Source: Anastatus disparis (lineage: Eukaryota; Arthropoda; Insecta; Hymenoptera; Eupelmidae). Taken from it: DNA of 64,000 nt. Shown here piece by piece: positions 1 through 12,850 of this stretch; the stretch's first letter is position 1; every line of letters begins with the position of its first letter. Made by a program: the position numbers and the translations under genes. The DNA lies in assembly GCA_017163975.1 (NCBI GenBank), contig JAFFSR010000245.1, positions 1,565,001-1,629,000 of the forward strand, read 5' to 3'. The notes beneath the pieces were generated by a model that worked only from the letters and a program-made list of their open reading frames with translations, was not told the origin of the DNA and searched no databases.

Positions 1-318
1 GTGGCGAATCAATTGTGAATATTTAGGTTAAATAAAGCTCAACTCTTTTCACTTTTGTGAATCGTAATATTTACAGTGTTATTTCATTGTGTTAACCTTA
101 ATCTGCACTTTACACGAGGCCACGCGTTTGAGTGCCTAGCTAACAAAACGCGTGTGTTAAATTCCATTCGACCAAATTCACTTGTTTAAGCAATTATCTT
201 AGAACACGCAATCTAACTACGCAACCTTTTGCATTAACCTTTAAAGATCCAATTCAAGTAACGATTATTATTCAAAACCCAACCTGTCTTTGTCGCTCTC
301 ATGATAAGAAAAAAAGAT
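1..318. other. unassigned AT-rich sequence
   Basis: No open frame, RNA gene or repeat boundary was recognised here. It lies just left of a foldback element. Confidence 0.4.
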
Positions 319-753
319 AGATGATATAACCGTTAGTTAAGTTACGTTCATAAATTCGAAATTTCGTCATGGAAACAGCCTATCAACTCTCTGTCACGGT
401 TCTCTCCCTCCATCTGTAGGTAGATTTTTGACACGACGTGTGTAAAATTGCATATAATGAAACGCAACCAAATTCTTGATGTGCAATTTTACGCACTCTG
501 TGTCAAAATAGTACATTGTGTATCAAGGGCGAAAAATAGGGAATCCCCTTGCGCCCGTGGTACACATATTGTTTTTTGATCCAAAAGATGAAAAATTCGA
601 TTTCTATGCTTGTCGACCGGGCGCAAAATAGTACATTCCCGCCCTGAGGATCAAAAAATATTTTTCGATACTTGTGCGTTAAATTATAAGTATTCGTGCG
701 ATTGATATGCACGGGCATTCGCTAACGTAACTTAACTGACGGTTATATCATCT
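319..753. mobile_element. 435-bp foldback element
   Basis: The ends are a 30-bp inverted repeat (319-348 and 724-753) with one mismatch seen by eye; the shared core is AACCGT(T/C)AGTTAAGTTACG. A second inverted repeat lies inside, around 423-453 and 481-511. The short minus-strand open frame in the middle looks like chance. No clear target duplication was found, so the superfamily is unknown. Confidence 0.55.
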
Positions 754-1622
754 GTAATATTCGTGCGATTAATATGCACGAGGATCGGCGAAGCCGACCA
801 TATATAATATTTATAATTTAACGTACTAGTATCACGCAAATTACTATAACACGTTTAATTTTTCTCTCTTTATATTTCTCGTTCTGGTACTGCACTTTTG
901 TGCTCTAGGACGTTTTCCTTACAGAGTCTTGCTCGCTCAATTTGCAACTGGTCGACAGAAGCTATGCTTCCACTATATGTATAGACAGTAGAGAGTGTGG
1001 CACTAGCAAAAATAGTAATTATTTTTTATTAGAATTACTAATTTTTCCAAACAGAGTAAGGCTTAAGGAGGTTCTTGCGAGTACAGCTAAGGTCAAAGTC
1101 GATAAAAAAGTGAATATAGATATTTATATATATATTTATTTTTGAAAATTAAATAATTATTTTTTACGTTTAAATGTACTATGAACATTGCATTTTTTTG
1201 CACGTTACGCACTTAGAATGTAAATAAATTATCATGAATTCGATCGCGTAGTACAATGCATACATATATATATATGTATGTAACATGACGTCTGTGACCG
1301 GTTTCTGCTTTTAGGTTAAGTTTGCTTATTTTTATTTTAATATTTTGATAATAATATAATAAAATTTAAAGAAATAATGTAAAAATAGCAGAAATAGAAT
1401 AGTTTCTCATAAAATAATTTCAAATAAAATAATGTATATTTACACATAATATTATTAATTTTATTTTATTATAAGAATTTAAAACTTTCAAAATTCGCGC
1501 ACTTTTCTTGTCGCTGTTGAGTGATGCGAAAAATATGGCTTCTCTTGATCCGGTCGCAGAGACGTTTATTAACTTTAACGTGTAATATCTCAATATTTAC
1601 CACGACAATGAGTAATTTACTA
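754..1622. other. AT-rich spacer with a short TA run
   Basis: Noncoding as far as can be seen. The motif GTGCGAT(T)AATATGCACG near 765 repeats one near 695, so part of the foldback interior is echoed here. A (TA)n run sits near 1265-1280. No gene recognised. Confidence 0.4.
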
Positions 1623-1901
1623 CACTGAAAAAACTGTAGGCGCCCTCCCTTACCACAGCGAGGAGATGCTATACTAAACGTGAATACATCGGTGCTATAT
1701 TAAATTAAAGCTATCCTCACTGCGCTTTTGGGCTCGCTGCTTTCCCAAAATTAGAGACGAGTAGAGACGAGAGAATTTTGAGAAGGCAGCGAGCCTAAAA
1801 ACGTAGCAAGGATCTCTCTCACGGGCACGAGGATCGCTTTTATGCGCAGAACGCTGCGTATTCATATTTAGTATAGTTTCTCACTCGCAATTTTTTCAGT
1901 G
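1623..1901. mobile_element. TA-flanked MITE, CACTGAAAAAA termini
   Basis: The left end reads CACTGAAAAAACTG and the right end, reverse complemented, CACTGAAAAAATTG. TA lies directly outside both ends (1621-1622 and 1902-1903). The arms also share CTATACTAAA followed by TGAATAC. The 279-bp unit is noncoding. TA duplication fits Tc1/mariner-type transposition; the family is inferred from the target site only. Confidence 0.7.
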
Positions 1902-2007
1902 TAGATATCATTTGAAAGAGGAAACTTTCTTTTAGACATTTGTTCATCTGTCTGTTTTTCAGAAAATCACTCCCTGCTTTGCAAATACTCAATTTTGATA
2001 TATTTTA

Positions 2008-2734
2008 GGGGTCGTACCCAAATGCCGTTGACAATTTTTTCGATATTTCGACCCCCCGGTCCCCTTTCTGTGACATGTGTAAACTATCAAAGTACCCTCC
2101 CCCTTGTAACGTAAACTAACTTTTTTATTTTTTATTAAACTTTTAAAAAAATTTTAATTATATTAATTACTTTTTAAATATTGAACATATTTTTATGTTT
2201 TTTATTTTATTAAAATAGCATTTCCACGAAACAACAGAATTCTAAACATTGCATATAATAAATATTTATAAGATATTAAATATATTAATCGTCGATAAAC
2301 TTTTTCACTCTAATTTTATCGAAAAAGATCATAAAACTATGAACCTTTTAAAATACGTTATAAAAATAGAACACGATTCAACAGGCACAAATATAAATGC
2401 TGCAATCGGCTTGAAAATTTTTCGTTTGTTTTGACAGCTCACTCGCTAAAAGAAACGGCTTATGCTTTGCACCGTATGGCGGCGCCCGCGTACATGTAAA
2501 AGAAAGAAATATACTGTGTTTTAGTGGACAGACTGCGGAACTGCTTGACTTTGCAGTTTTCGGATGAAAAATCTGCTCCAAATTGCTAATATTATGCAAT
2601 GATCTTTTTGATAAAAAAAAAATAGCCAACGTAGGAGTAAATAACTCACCCCCCCTCCCATAGCGTTACTTTTCGTAGATTTTGATCGACCCCTCCCCCC
2701 CACAAAACTGTCAACGGCATTTGGGTACGATCCC
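2008..2734. mobile_element. TTA-flanked Harbinger-like MITE
   Basis: Both ends carry a long inverted repeat beginning GGG(G/A)TCGTACCCAAATG and continuing through CCGTTGACA. The trinucleotide TTA flanks each end (2005-2007, 2735-2737). A 3-bp TWA duplication and G-rich termini are typical of PIF/Harbinger elements. No transposase is encoded in the 727-bp unit; short open frames inside are not conserved-looking. Confidence 0.7.
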
Positions 2735-2919
2735 TTATTCACAGCAGAAGGAAGACTTAGATTTTTCCTCATTGCGAGCATCTGTGTCTGCTTTAGAGGG
2801 CGCACTATCAGACTGGCTTGATTCAATTTAAAATACTTTTGATCCACTGTTGGCTTTTGAAAGGCACTTCAAGAATATTGACAATGGCCTTATGGATATT
2901 GTGTCTGAAATTGGTTTAT

Positions 2920-2943
2920 GGGGGGAGGGGGGAGGGAGGGAGG

Positions 2944-2976
<33 letters not shown>

Positions 2977-3009
2977 GGAGGGAGGAAGGGAGGAAGGGAG
3001 GGAGGCAGG

Positions 3010-3055
<46 letters not shown>
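2920..3055. repeat. GA/GGGA microsatellite
   Basis: Purine-only (GA)n and (GGGA)n tract, which opens long meaningless frames rich in Arg/Glu/Gly on one strand and Ser/Leu/Pro on the other. Confidence 0.9.
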
Positions 3056-3262
3056 GTGAAGTATAAGGGAGGTAAATGAGAAAACAAAACACCCGGTTTT
3101 TTTCTTAATTTGATAATTGGGTCATACAAACCGAATATTTGCCCAATAATTATAGGACACGTATGGGACCTTTCTGCAAACATTCTCTATCAGATAAGAA
3201 AAAGTTTTTTCGAATCGGTTAAGAAATGACGGAGTTATGAGGTAACAGACATAAAAAAAAAG

Positions 3263-4070
3263 TAGTATATATATGAAATACGAAATTTAAATTTAAAAAA
3301 CCGTTAGATTAAAATACACATTTTTGGTTAATTTTAAATTTAAATATTTCAGAATAATAAAATAACTATTTGCAATTACTTAACAATCCTTTTGACATCT
3401 AATATAAAATATTAATGAGATACAAATATTAAAAAGTGTATGTATCACAAGTAAGGTTTGCATATAAATATTATAATTTTTAGAAAATTCTTGAAATTAA
3501 TAGAATATTAATTTAAAAAATTAAATATTTTTTCATCGATGACAGGTAACTGTTCAAATATAGTTAAAGTAATACTGTAAATGTCAATCGAATAACATTT
3601 CCATCAAAATAAATTTCAACGCTATAATTATTAAAATAAACATTTTTATTTAACTACAATCTATTGTAATAATTATTTTTTTAATATATATATTAAAAAA
3701 ATAATAATTTTATTTGATGAACAGTTATATAAATATTATATATTTATAATTGTATAACTTAATTTATTAAATAAAAATTTTATTTAATTATCATTCAGAA
3801 AATAAAGTATTTAAATTAGTTTTCATGAAAATATATTATTTGAAAAGTTACTTGTTAACAATTTTTCATAAATAACATACATTTAACCTTAATTACATTT
3901 TCATTTGTACACATGATAGTATTTAAATGAATTGTCATTTATATAAAAATTGTTAACAATTAAATATGTTAAAATTATATATTAATATATTAAAATTATA
4001 TCTACCTTAATTACATTTTCATTTGTACACGTGTTTGTATTTAAATGAATTGTCATTCATATAAAAATTG
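3263..4070. repeat. dispersed 0.8-kb repeat, copy 1
   Basis: Near-identical sequence recurs at 12669-12850 plus 15168-15681, where insertions split it. This uninterrupted copy supplies the empty site for one of them (TA at 3443-3444). It contains a local duplication of a segment ending CATATAAAAATTGTTAA: the first copy (to about 3955) continues uninterrupted, while the second runs into the TTAA element at 4075. No coding potential seen. Confidence 0.8.
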
Positions 4071-4074
4071 TTAA

Positions 4075-4364
4075 GAAGGGGCCGAACTATCTGTCTTTGT
4101 CTAATAGCGTTTTTCATCATTTATGTAAAGACTATCCGGTATAACAAGAAAAAAATAGCAGCCCCCGCTAGATATTAGTATAATTAGTAAATTTTGTAAT
4201 AACAACCAAATTTTTTACCGCATAGTTTTTGACTAATTAGAGACCTACTAGCAATCTAGAATATAACCTATCTTTTTTTGGTAGGTCTCTAATTATTCAA
4301 AAACTACGCAGTGAAAAAATTTGGTTGTTATTACAAAATTTACTTATCATACTAATATCTAGCG
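4075..4364. mobile_element. TTAA palindrome GAAGGGGCCGAAC, truncated copy
   Basis: TTAA (4071-4074) precedes GAAGGGGCCGAACTATCTG. The arms fold back around the hairpin containing GAGACCTACTAGCAATCTAG. The outer right arm is missing: homology stops at TATCTAGCG and the 15-bp minisatellite begins. The fuller copy is split at 15682-15777 and 26998-27281. The undisturbed GCTAGATATT here is the empty site for the TA element in that copy. Confidence 0.75.
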
Positions 4365-5432
4365 GTGTTTATGGTTTATGGGTTTATGATTTATGGGTTC
4401 ATGGTTTATGGGTTTATGGTTTTTTGGGTTTATATTATATGAGTTTATGGTTGATAGGTGTAGAAGTTCATGGTTTATCGGTTTATGGTTGGCAAACTAT
4501 GAATCTATAAACCTATAAACTATGAAACCATAAACCAATAAAGCGTTAATCTATTAACCATAAATTTGGAAACCACCGATAATTAACCCATAAATCCATA
4601 GATACATAAACTTATAAATTATAAGCCCATGAACCATAAGCCCATGAATAATAAATCCTTAAACCATGAACTCATAAAACAAAAATCTATAGGCCGAAAT
4701 CTCAAAAACTCATGAACCATAAACTCACAATTCATAAGTCATGAACTAACAAATCATGAACCCATAAAGCGTAAGATATAATCCCATAAACCATAAACCT
4801 ATAGAACATAAATTCAAAAGACATGGAATTGTAAACCATGAACCCATACACCATGAACCCATAATTCATAAACCCATGAACCATAAACTCATACATCACA
4901 AACCCATAAATCATGAGCCTATAAACCATAATTCAATAAATCATAAAACCATAAGATATAAACCTCCTCAATTCATAAACCATAAGCCCATAAACCATAA
5001 ACATATAGACCGTAAACCCATGAACCATAAATCTATGCGTCATGAACCTATAAACCATAAACACATAAACTATAAACCTATAGACCATAAACCCATAAAC
5101 CATAACCCTATGAATTATAAACGATAAACACATAAACTCTTAACCCATAAACCCATTAACCATAAACCCATTAACAATAAACCCATAAACCATAAACTCA
5201 TAAACCATAAACCCATTAACCATAAACCCATAACCCTTAAATCCATAAACCATAAATCTATAAGCCATAAACCTATAAACCATAAACCCATAAAACCATA
5301 AACCTATAAACCATATATCCATAAACAATAAACCCATAAACCATAAACCCAAAAACCATATACCCATAAACCATAAACCCAAAAACCATAAACAATAAAC
5401 CCATAAACCCATAAACCATGAACCCATAAACC
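4365..5432. repeat. 15-bp minisatellite AAACCCATAAACCAT
   Basis: Degenerate tandem units, in reverse orientation in about 4365-4490 and forward from about 4500. Because the unit is 15 bp it reads as a pentapeptide repeat on both strands (KPINH on plus, MVYGF on minus). This explains the frames without implying a protein. The array resumes at 5806 after an insertion. Confidence 0.9.
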
Positions 5433-5434
5433 CA

Positions 5435-5803
5435 CACGGAGCGAAAAATCTAGTGATATTAACTGAAATATTTACGTGATAATAGCTTGAACTTGTTTCA
5501 GGGAATTTGAACGCGGACCTAAGTTACTTTTACTACGAATTCACGTTTTTAGAACGTGAATAGTGTCCAAAGGAATATAGCGCTGTTTCACCTTAGATTT
5601 CCTACGTTTCCACGGGATTTTACCGTGAGCTCACAGGAAATAACTTGAAACGTAAGGGATAATGCTATGTCAGAAACAGAAATATAACGTTTTAATATTT
5701 TAAGTTAAATAATCTTGAATTTATCGTATTATAAGAGTAAAAATGCACACAAATATAACCTAAACATTTTTCACGGTATAATAACTGGTTTTTTTGCTCC
5801 GTG
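5435..5803. mobile_element. 369-bp TIR element in the minisatellite
   Basis: Ends match as CACGGAGC(G/A)AAAAA inverted repeats, with CA outside each end (5433-5434, 5804-5805). The unit interrupts an otherwise continuous 15-bp repeat array, so the boundaries are clear. It is noncoding. Superfamily unknown. Confidence 0.65.
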
Positions 5804-6012
5804 CATAAACCTTAAATTCATAAACCATGAACCCATAAATCATAGTCCCATAAACTATAAATCTATAAACCATAAACCCATGTACCATAAAACCATAAAC
5901 CCATAAACCATAAAACCATAAACCCATAAACCATATACTTATAAGCCATAAACCAATAAACTTATAAACCATAAACCCATAAACGATGAGTCTATAAACT
6001 ATAAACCTATCA
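5804..6012. repeat. 15-bp minisatellite, right part
   Basis: Same AAACCCATAAACCAT-type units as the array left of the inserted TIR element. Confidence 0.85.
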
Positions 6013-7000
6013 ATGCACTAGAAGACGACCAACTAGTTATATAGGCCTATAGTATGTAAACATTATGATTAATATATTCTCCGATTATAGTAGCGCGAAA
6101 ATAATATAAGAAACTATACTTTATTACTATAATATATTACTAGCAAAAAATACCTCGCTCCTAACGTCGCTCGGTTGAATTTTTATATATGATATAATAA
6201 TAATGTATAAATTAGCCAATTTTAAAATAAAAAAGAATTGCCGCAACCTATGAATTTTAATATTGTAATTTTGTACTAAAGTAAATTTTTATATTCTTAT
6301 AAAAAAGAATAATTAAAGTTACAATACGCATAAATATTGTTTAAATACAAATTATATCATGATGAATTAAGAATTTGTTCTACTAAATTGCATTAGAATC
6401 AATAAAAAATATAACAGGAATTCATTCTTTTTAATCACGTGTTTCAATAACGAACCATAAAATAATCGAAAACAGTATTTGACGTTTACTAGGACTAACA
6501 ACTACACGGAGAAAGGAAAGTATTGTTAAAATAGGTTCTAAATCAAGTATATCTAATTTATGTACTAATGTTCTTGAAAAAAGAGTGGCGATATAATTTC
6601 AATTAGTACTATAGCTTGAATTTTAGGGACCAATGTTGGTACTATTATATTATGAAGCAAGAGCATAAATTTGCGATGCTTCTGTAACGTCGAGAAATGA
6701 ATTAAATTAATAACTCATTAATCGCCGCTAAACACGCGTAAATTCTTTTACGCAGCGTCGCGCTTTAGTGGGTTGTTGTCGAGTTTGACCACGTGTTACT
6801 TACGCGGGGCGAGAGTCTAATTTGGTCCTTGAAATGCGGGGACTTATATCGAGTCCTTTCCGCGTCGCGATTTTAATTTTTTATTTAATTTGAGTATTAA
6901 ATTTTTATACCCCTAGCCAAGCAAAGCAACATGTCTCTATCGCTCTGCTTGGGGTCTGATGAGGACGGTCCTCAAAGTCGGGGTCGCGTTATATTTAAAA
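6013..7000. other. AT-rich noncoding; repeat terminus motif
   Basis: No gene recognised. At 6154-6184 the sequence GCTCCTAACGTCGCTCGG plus flanking bases recurs at 9749-9776, followed in both places by TATA-rich DNA and TGTATAAAT, which marks a dispersed repeat. Confidence 0.5.
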
Positions 7001-7011
7001 AGAGAAATATA

Positions 7012-7014
<3 letters not shown>

Positions 7015-7063
<49 letters not shown>
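7015..7063. repeat. (TA)n microsatellite
   Basis: Pure alternating TA tract. Confidence 0.95.
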
Positions 7064-7066
<3 letters not shown>

Positions 7067-7223
7067 GAAAAATAGATAGTTGTAAAATTATATATAAAAA
7101 ATTAAATCAAAAGAAAATATTATAATAAAATAGAAATTTGTTTGTTATTTGGATGATCAAAAATAAGAATAAAAGGTTTTGTTTTTAATTTTGAATTTAA
7201 TGAAAAGAAAACGATAAATTTTA

Positions 7224-7671
7224 CTTACTTTCAAAAAAAAGGCAGAGAAAGAAATGTATAGAGAGTTGCTGTGGACTTGTAGTGAATTGAGAATTGTTGT
7301 TGACTTGTAGTGAATTGAGAATTGCTGTTGACTTGTAGTGAATTGAGAATTGTTGTTGGCTTGTAGTGATTTGAGAATTGCTGTTGCTTCCTTGAAGTTC
7401 CTGAAGAGAGTAGAGAGCGTGTTTATAAGACACGCTCAAAGGCGCACTGAAGATTTTGGGCCCTAGTTGGGGATTATATACCCTGGAATTGGGGCGTTGA
7501 CTAACCACCCCCGCTTGGGTAGTTTTCCAAAATTTTGAATCTTCCTATTGGTCAATTCTGTTTCCGTAAAAGTTCCATAAACTGTCACTTGGCTGTCCTA
7601 GTGTCGATTTTCTTCTTTCTCTCTCTCTTTTCTCTATCTTTCTCTCTCTTTCTCTTTCTTTTGAAAGTAAG
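7224..7671. mobile_element. inverted-repeat unit with 28-bp minisatellite
   Basis: Bounded by CTTACTTTCAAAA inverted repeats. Inside, a 28-bp unit containing ACTTGTAGTGAATTGAG is repeated about four times from 7274, giving a minus-strand Gln/Ser-rich open frame that I regard as a repeat artefact. TATA-like and GC-richer sequence near 7440-7500 resembles a promoter or LTR fragment, but no LTR boundaries could be shown. Confidence 0.45.
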
Positions 7672-7914
7672 CTACATAAATTGTATTAAATCTAATTGTT
7701 ATTAAAAATATAACGAATTACGCATATAAAAAAGATAAAACTAGAAACTAGAGTTTTAATTTATAATATTTTTTTCAACTAATATCTATAATAAAATAAG
7801 CTAGTTTAAATAAATCTAATAATTAGTAAATTAAATTATTTATTTGCAAAAGTGAAAACAAAGGAATAATATGAAATAGATATTAATTAAATAAACATTA
7901 TCAATTAATATTAA

Positions 7915-7993
<79 letters not shown>

Positions 7994-8443
7994 AGAATTA
8001 CGCATAAAAAAAGACGCTAACGCAAGTTTAACAATAAAAAGGGTTTAATAAAAGAGGTAAAATTAATACTAATATTATTAACTTTTCAATAATTAAAACT
8101 AAAGTTTTAAATTAATATAAGTGAAATAAATGTTAAAGAAAATAAAGAAAATAAAGAAAAATAGAGAGATGCTTCACACACAAAAAAAAGACGCTTGGTA
8201 AAAAAAAGGACGCTTAACGTATAAAAATTATAATTAATTAAAGATTTTGGTTTTGTTGTTTTTTTTGTTTTTTTTTTTTTTGTTCAACGCTTTTGAAAAA
8301 CTAAACTTAATTTCTAAATTTTATTTAACAAATAAATTTAAAATAAAGGAAACGCAATATTCTAATTTCAAGCGTAGTGTAGGCTTGATGCATACGCAAT
8401 TTTTTTATTATTAAACATTGCTTATAAATACTATTTAAAACTG

Positions 8444-8503
<60 letters not shown>

Positions 8504-10452
8504 TTATTTATTAGTTTTTTAAGAAAGAAAAAGAATAAAAGTTTATAAAATTTTTACATAAAAAAGAATTAGTTATTTTCTTATATGAATAATTTCATAT
8601 CTATATACATATATCGGTTTTATTTAAAATATAACGAAAAGAAATCATATTTTTGAAACAAAGGGATACACATTCTAAAACTTTTTAGGGATGATCTTTA
8701 ATGTTGTTTTTTTTAAATAACAATTTTGTTTTTTTATTTATTTGTTTTTTAATGTCTATTAATTTTTAAATATTTTATTTATAGAAGAAAAGAAATTATT
8801 TATTATAATAAAATTTGTGTGTTGATATATAAAAAAAAAAAGAATACATTATGAGTAAATTATTATTAACAAAATTTATTAATTTGCAAAAGAATATTAT
8901 GAGTTTCTTACGTAATTATGAGTATATTTTTCCTTGGCGCCTAACTTAATAAGTTTCTGTCTCGGTGTTCTAATTGATAACGGTAAAATTTTTCAGGCAG
9001 TTTCAATATACACGAAAATACGTGTAAATTTTTACATAATATTTTTCAGGTACCCAAGATTAGAGTATCCCTTAACGATTGTTTACACAGCTGAAGTATT
9101 TTACTTTATTTTATTTAAAAGGTACAATAATTACTTGTCTCAAAAGAAAATGAGTTCACACCGAAACATATACAGATCGGACAAAATAATAATGGAAAAA
9201 TAATGATTTAAAAATAATTAACAGAAAAATAAAGTGTTGGTCTTATAGGAAAACACATTGAAAGTATTTTAAAAAAAGAAATTTTCGTGAAAAGATATTA
9301 ATATGAATTTTTTTGTTTAAAAGAAGTCAGCAAAATTGCCCGACGTTACACTTACTGTCTTTTTTTTGGTACTAAGACTGATATTTCACCTACACGATTC
9401 AAGGGCAATTTTTCGCAGAAAATGTAATTATTTATCTCTTTTCGGGCGGCTTTTCCTGTTACTAGAATTAAAAATTATTAAATATAGAATTATTTACATA
9501 ATATATAACACTTCAAAATTACTAATAATTAATATTTTGGTTCGTGATATTTAAGTAATAAAACGATACATGTTTATCTTCCATATTCCGTTTCGAAATA
9601 GTTACTTTTGAGTTTTAAATTAATTATTAGTAATTTAAAATTGATATATATATATTATATGATTTACATTATATTTATCAACTGTTAGAAATTGTTACAC
9701 AATTTAATGAGTTTTACGTTAATAGAAATTAATTATATTGAAGTTTTTCGCTCCTAACGTCGCTCGGTTGAATTTTCTTTTATTATATTATTATGTATAA
9801 ATGACTAATTTTAAGTAAATAAGACTTAATTAATTTAAGTTAATTTTAAGTACTAAATAAAATTGAAAATAATTTGATGAAATATAATATAAAAATATAT
9901 GTACACATGTGCTTAAAGTAAAAAAGCGTATAATTTATTCCATCAAGTGACTATTTCTCACTCTACTTCCCTAAGAAAAACAAAGATAGTACGATATTTG
10001 ATATAAATAAACTGAGAACTGGGAACTGAGTAACAACTATAATTTCTAGACCTTAATATATGACCATGAATTTGATTTATGAAATTAATTTTTACGTGAA
10101 ACATGCTTAAAAAAATTTTGTGTTCATTTCTAATAAAAATATCTTCACAAATGTATTTTTAGGCACGACCGCTATACGGAAGTGCCTTATATTTTCGACA
10201 TCGCGAAAAATGTGACCCTTTAAAATATGTTATTTTATGATGAAAAACTTATTTTTATAGCAAAATAAGACTATTACGAGGCTTCCTTAAAATGTATGTA
10301 TGAATATATGTGTGTGAGAAATCAAGTTTATGAATTTTCTCGACGAATTTTTATCCGATCTGAATAATTCAAACAGGGAATTATTTTAAATAATAACATA
10401 AGTAAACGTTTCTATTTTAAAAGAAATCGTTAAAAGCGTTTTTAAATAGGCG
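7672..10452. other. AT-rich noncoding block with TA microsatellites
   Basis: Contains (TA)n tracts at about 7918-7990 and 8450-8500, poly-T runs, and the second copy of the GCTCCTAACGTCGC motif at 9749-9776. Frames up to 89 codons occur near 8934-9554, but their composition follows the AT-rich background and I recognise none. Confidence 0.5.
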
Positions 10453-10792
10453 CCTTTTAAATGGTCAAAAAAATGGATTTTTGGTGATAACTTGAAAAAT
10501 ACGAGTTTTTTAAAAAAAGTATATCAAATAAAAGTTATAGAATATAAAAAAAAATGATTTTAATATCATACATTTTTCTCTAAAGTTAATATTTTTCAAA
10601 TTGTTCATGAAAAATGTTAAAATTAAAGGCTTTTTAATGATAATTTGATAAATATTATTTAAAAAAATATATATATGGAACTAAAAAGATGGATCTTATT
10701 TTTTTCTATAAATTTTACTTAATATACTTTTTTTCAAAATTCGTTTTTTTTCAAGTTATTACCAAAAAATCATTTTTTCAACCTCTAAAGGG
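10453..10792. repeat. degenerate 340-bp foldback
   Basis: Left arm GGATTTTTGGTGATAACTTG and its continuation pair with the right arm (…CAAGTTATTACCAAAAAATC…) with many mismatches. Probably an old MITE; no target duplication recognised. Confidence 0.5.
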
Positions 10793-12051
10793 ATAACTGT
10801 TTTACAACCACTCGAACGATTTTTTTTTCTGCCAATATTTATTTGTATTATTGTTTTGGATCATCATCCGTCGGAATGATTTAGATCAAATAAAAACTTT
10901 GTACTGTTACGTCACGACGTATCTTTTATTTAAAAATTTATCATTCCAAAAATATACAGTTATTGATCAATCAACTAATTAACCTTAGCGAGCATATTGT
11001 AAAAGTAAGTCATTTGTTAAGAAACGAAGTGCAATGTGATTTACAGAATCAACAAAATAAGAACAATTACGAAGACTACATGAACCAGATTTACCACGTT
11101 AACCATATCATTCAATAAGAATCAAAATGCATAATAAGCATTGCTTCATCGATTGACATCAATTCAGAATTCAAATTATAAAACTTCATAAAAATGCTTA
11201 ATAATCAATTTTGTTTATTAACTTTAAAGAAATTATAAAACAATTATTCATAAATAATAAATATGAATAATTACTATAAATACGAACGAAAAATCATATA
11301 TGAGAGCACTTCAATAACATCACTTTAAAGCAGACACTTTTCCAAAGCACTTTATCAAAGAATTTTTACAAAGCACTTCAAAGATGCAATTACTAACTAT
11401 ATTTCTCGCACTATAAAATTATTCTAATATTCACGCACCATCTTCAGTTTATTATAAAAGTAACAGATAAAACTCTATAATTAAAATATTAAAATCAAGT
11501 GTACTTATTTACTGTCTGCCTGTATCTACTTAGCCAATCAAGGTAAGATTCTTACAATTACATTTTGATCTACATTATTTCAATTCAAGTATATTTAATC
11601 GTGAGAACGATTCACATCAATTAAAATTGGTAGAGCTTTTCTACCACTAGACTTAACTTTCAAATTTAATATTTTTAAAATCAAACTTTATTATTTCATT
11701 TAATAAAATATACTTTCCTAATATCAACAACATAATCAATCATTAACTCCGTCCTGGTGTAAAGCCAGGACTTAACAGTACAAAACTATACGTTTAAGCT
11801 ACTGAACTATAAAATAATTTTTTTTACTTGTAACTTTTGATAAATTATCCTATTCAAAACTTTAAAAAGTATACATGAAAATATGTCTTTTTCACATAAC
11901 ATAAATTTCTTCGAAATCAATCAACTTCATTCACAAGAAAAATTTAAATAATTATAAATTTGTTTTTTTAAATAAATACAATAAATTCAAACCTCCTGTT
12001 GAAAGTTGCGGTAAAAAATACAATGAAAAAAGAAATAAGATTAACATTTAA
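10793..12051. other. AT-rich noncoding sequence
   Basis: No gene, RNA or repeat boundary recognised in this stretch. Confidence 0.4.
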
Positions 12052-12436
12052 CGGCAGGCCGGAGTAGATCCTGATACCGACCGAGTAACAATTGAGTTGT
12101 TTGTTATTTACTCAAGTATTAATCGGTGTATCTTCAAATTAAAGGTTAAGCGCAATAGATATTATTATTATGAAAATCTATGCACAAGAAAAAAAAATTC
12201 TACCGCTCTGTTTTTGAGAAAAGTAAGGAACACCGAAGTAAAAGTTTATGTTTATAATATTTTTGCGTTCCTTACTTTTCTCAAAAACAAATCGGTAGAT
12301 TTTTTTCTTCTTGTGCATAAATATTTGTAATAATAATATCTATTGCGCTTAACCTTCAATTTGCAGATACACCGATTAATACTTGAGTAAATAACAAAAA
12401 TTTCAATTAGACAAGAACAGCGAATCCGGCCTGCTC
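12052..12436. mobile_element. TTAA-flanked palindromic MITE
   Basis: A 385-bp near-palindrome flanked by TTAA (12048-12051, 12437-12440). The termini share GCAGGCCGGA inverted; the long arms (for example TATTTACTCAAGTATTAAT) pair almost perfectly around a short loop near 12230. TTAA duplication is typical of piggyBac-like transposition. It carries CTGATACCGAC just inside the left end, as related elements here do. Confidence 0.75.
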
Positions 12437-12479
12437 TTAATGCTTTTGCATTTGTAAATGTTTTGTTTTAATATTCTTT

Positions 12480-12671
12480 GAATATTAAATAGCGAGTGCA
12501 AAACGCGAGCGTTTACGGTCATGACTTATATGCAAGAAGCGAAGCTTTTGGCATGCCTTGCATCGCGAAACGATGCAAGGCCCGAGATCATTTCAGAGCT
12601 GAGTGAAGCGAAGCTCTGAAAAGACCGAAGTGCGAGCCACAGCGGCCCAAAGGGCCGCTGTGGCGAGCTAG
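12480..12671 (+). mobile_element. Helitron 3' terminus
   Basis: GC-richer segment with stacked hairpins. The last is a perfect 13-bp stem with a 3-base loop (12636-12664), followed 3 bases later by CTAG (12668-12671) and a T. A hairpin just upstream of CTRR before a host T is the Helitron 3' signature. The left boundary is arbitrary, since the 5' end was not found; the element is presumably non-autonomous. Confidence 0.65.
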
Positions 12672-12850
12672 TATATATATGAAATACGAAATTTAAATTT
12701 AAAAAACCGTTAGATTAAAATACACATTTTTGGTTAATTTTAAATTTAAATATTTCAGAATAATAAAATAACTATTTGCAATTACTTAACAATCCTTTTG
12801 ACATCTAATATAAAATATTAATGAGATACAAATATTAAAAAGTGTATGTA
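12669..12850. repeat. dispersed 0.8-kb repeat, copy 2 (left part)
   Basis: Matches 3263-3444 almost exactly. It is cut at TA by the element that follows and resumes at 15168. Confidence 0.8.

Noticed and set aside
4325..5906. Open frames with KPINH or MVYGF repeats
   Set aside because: They follow automatically from a stop-free 15-bp minisatellite and occur on both strands.
8934..9554. Two frames of 72-89 codons
   Set aside because: No start context, domain or homology that I recognise; composition equals background.
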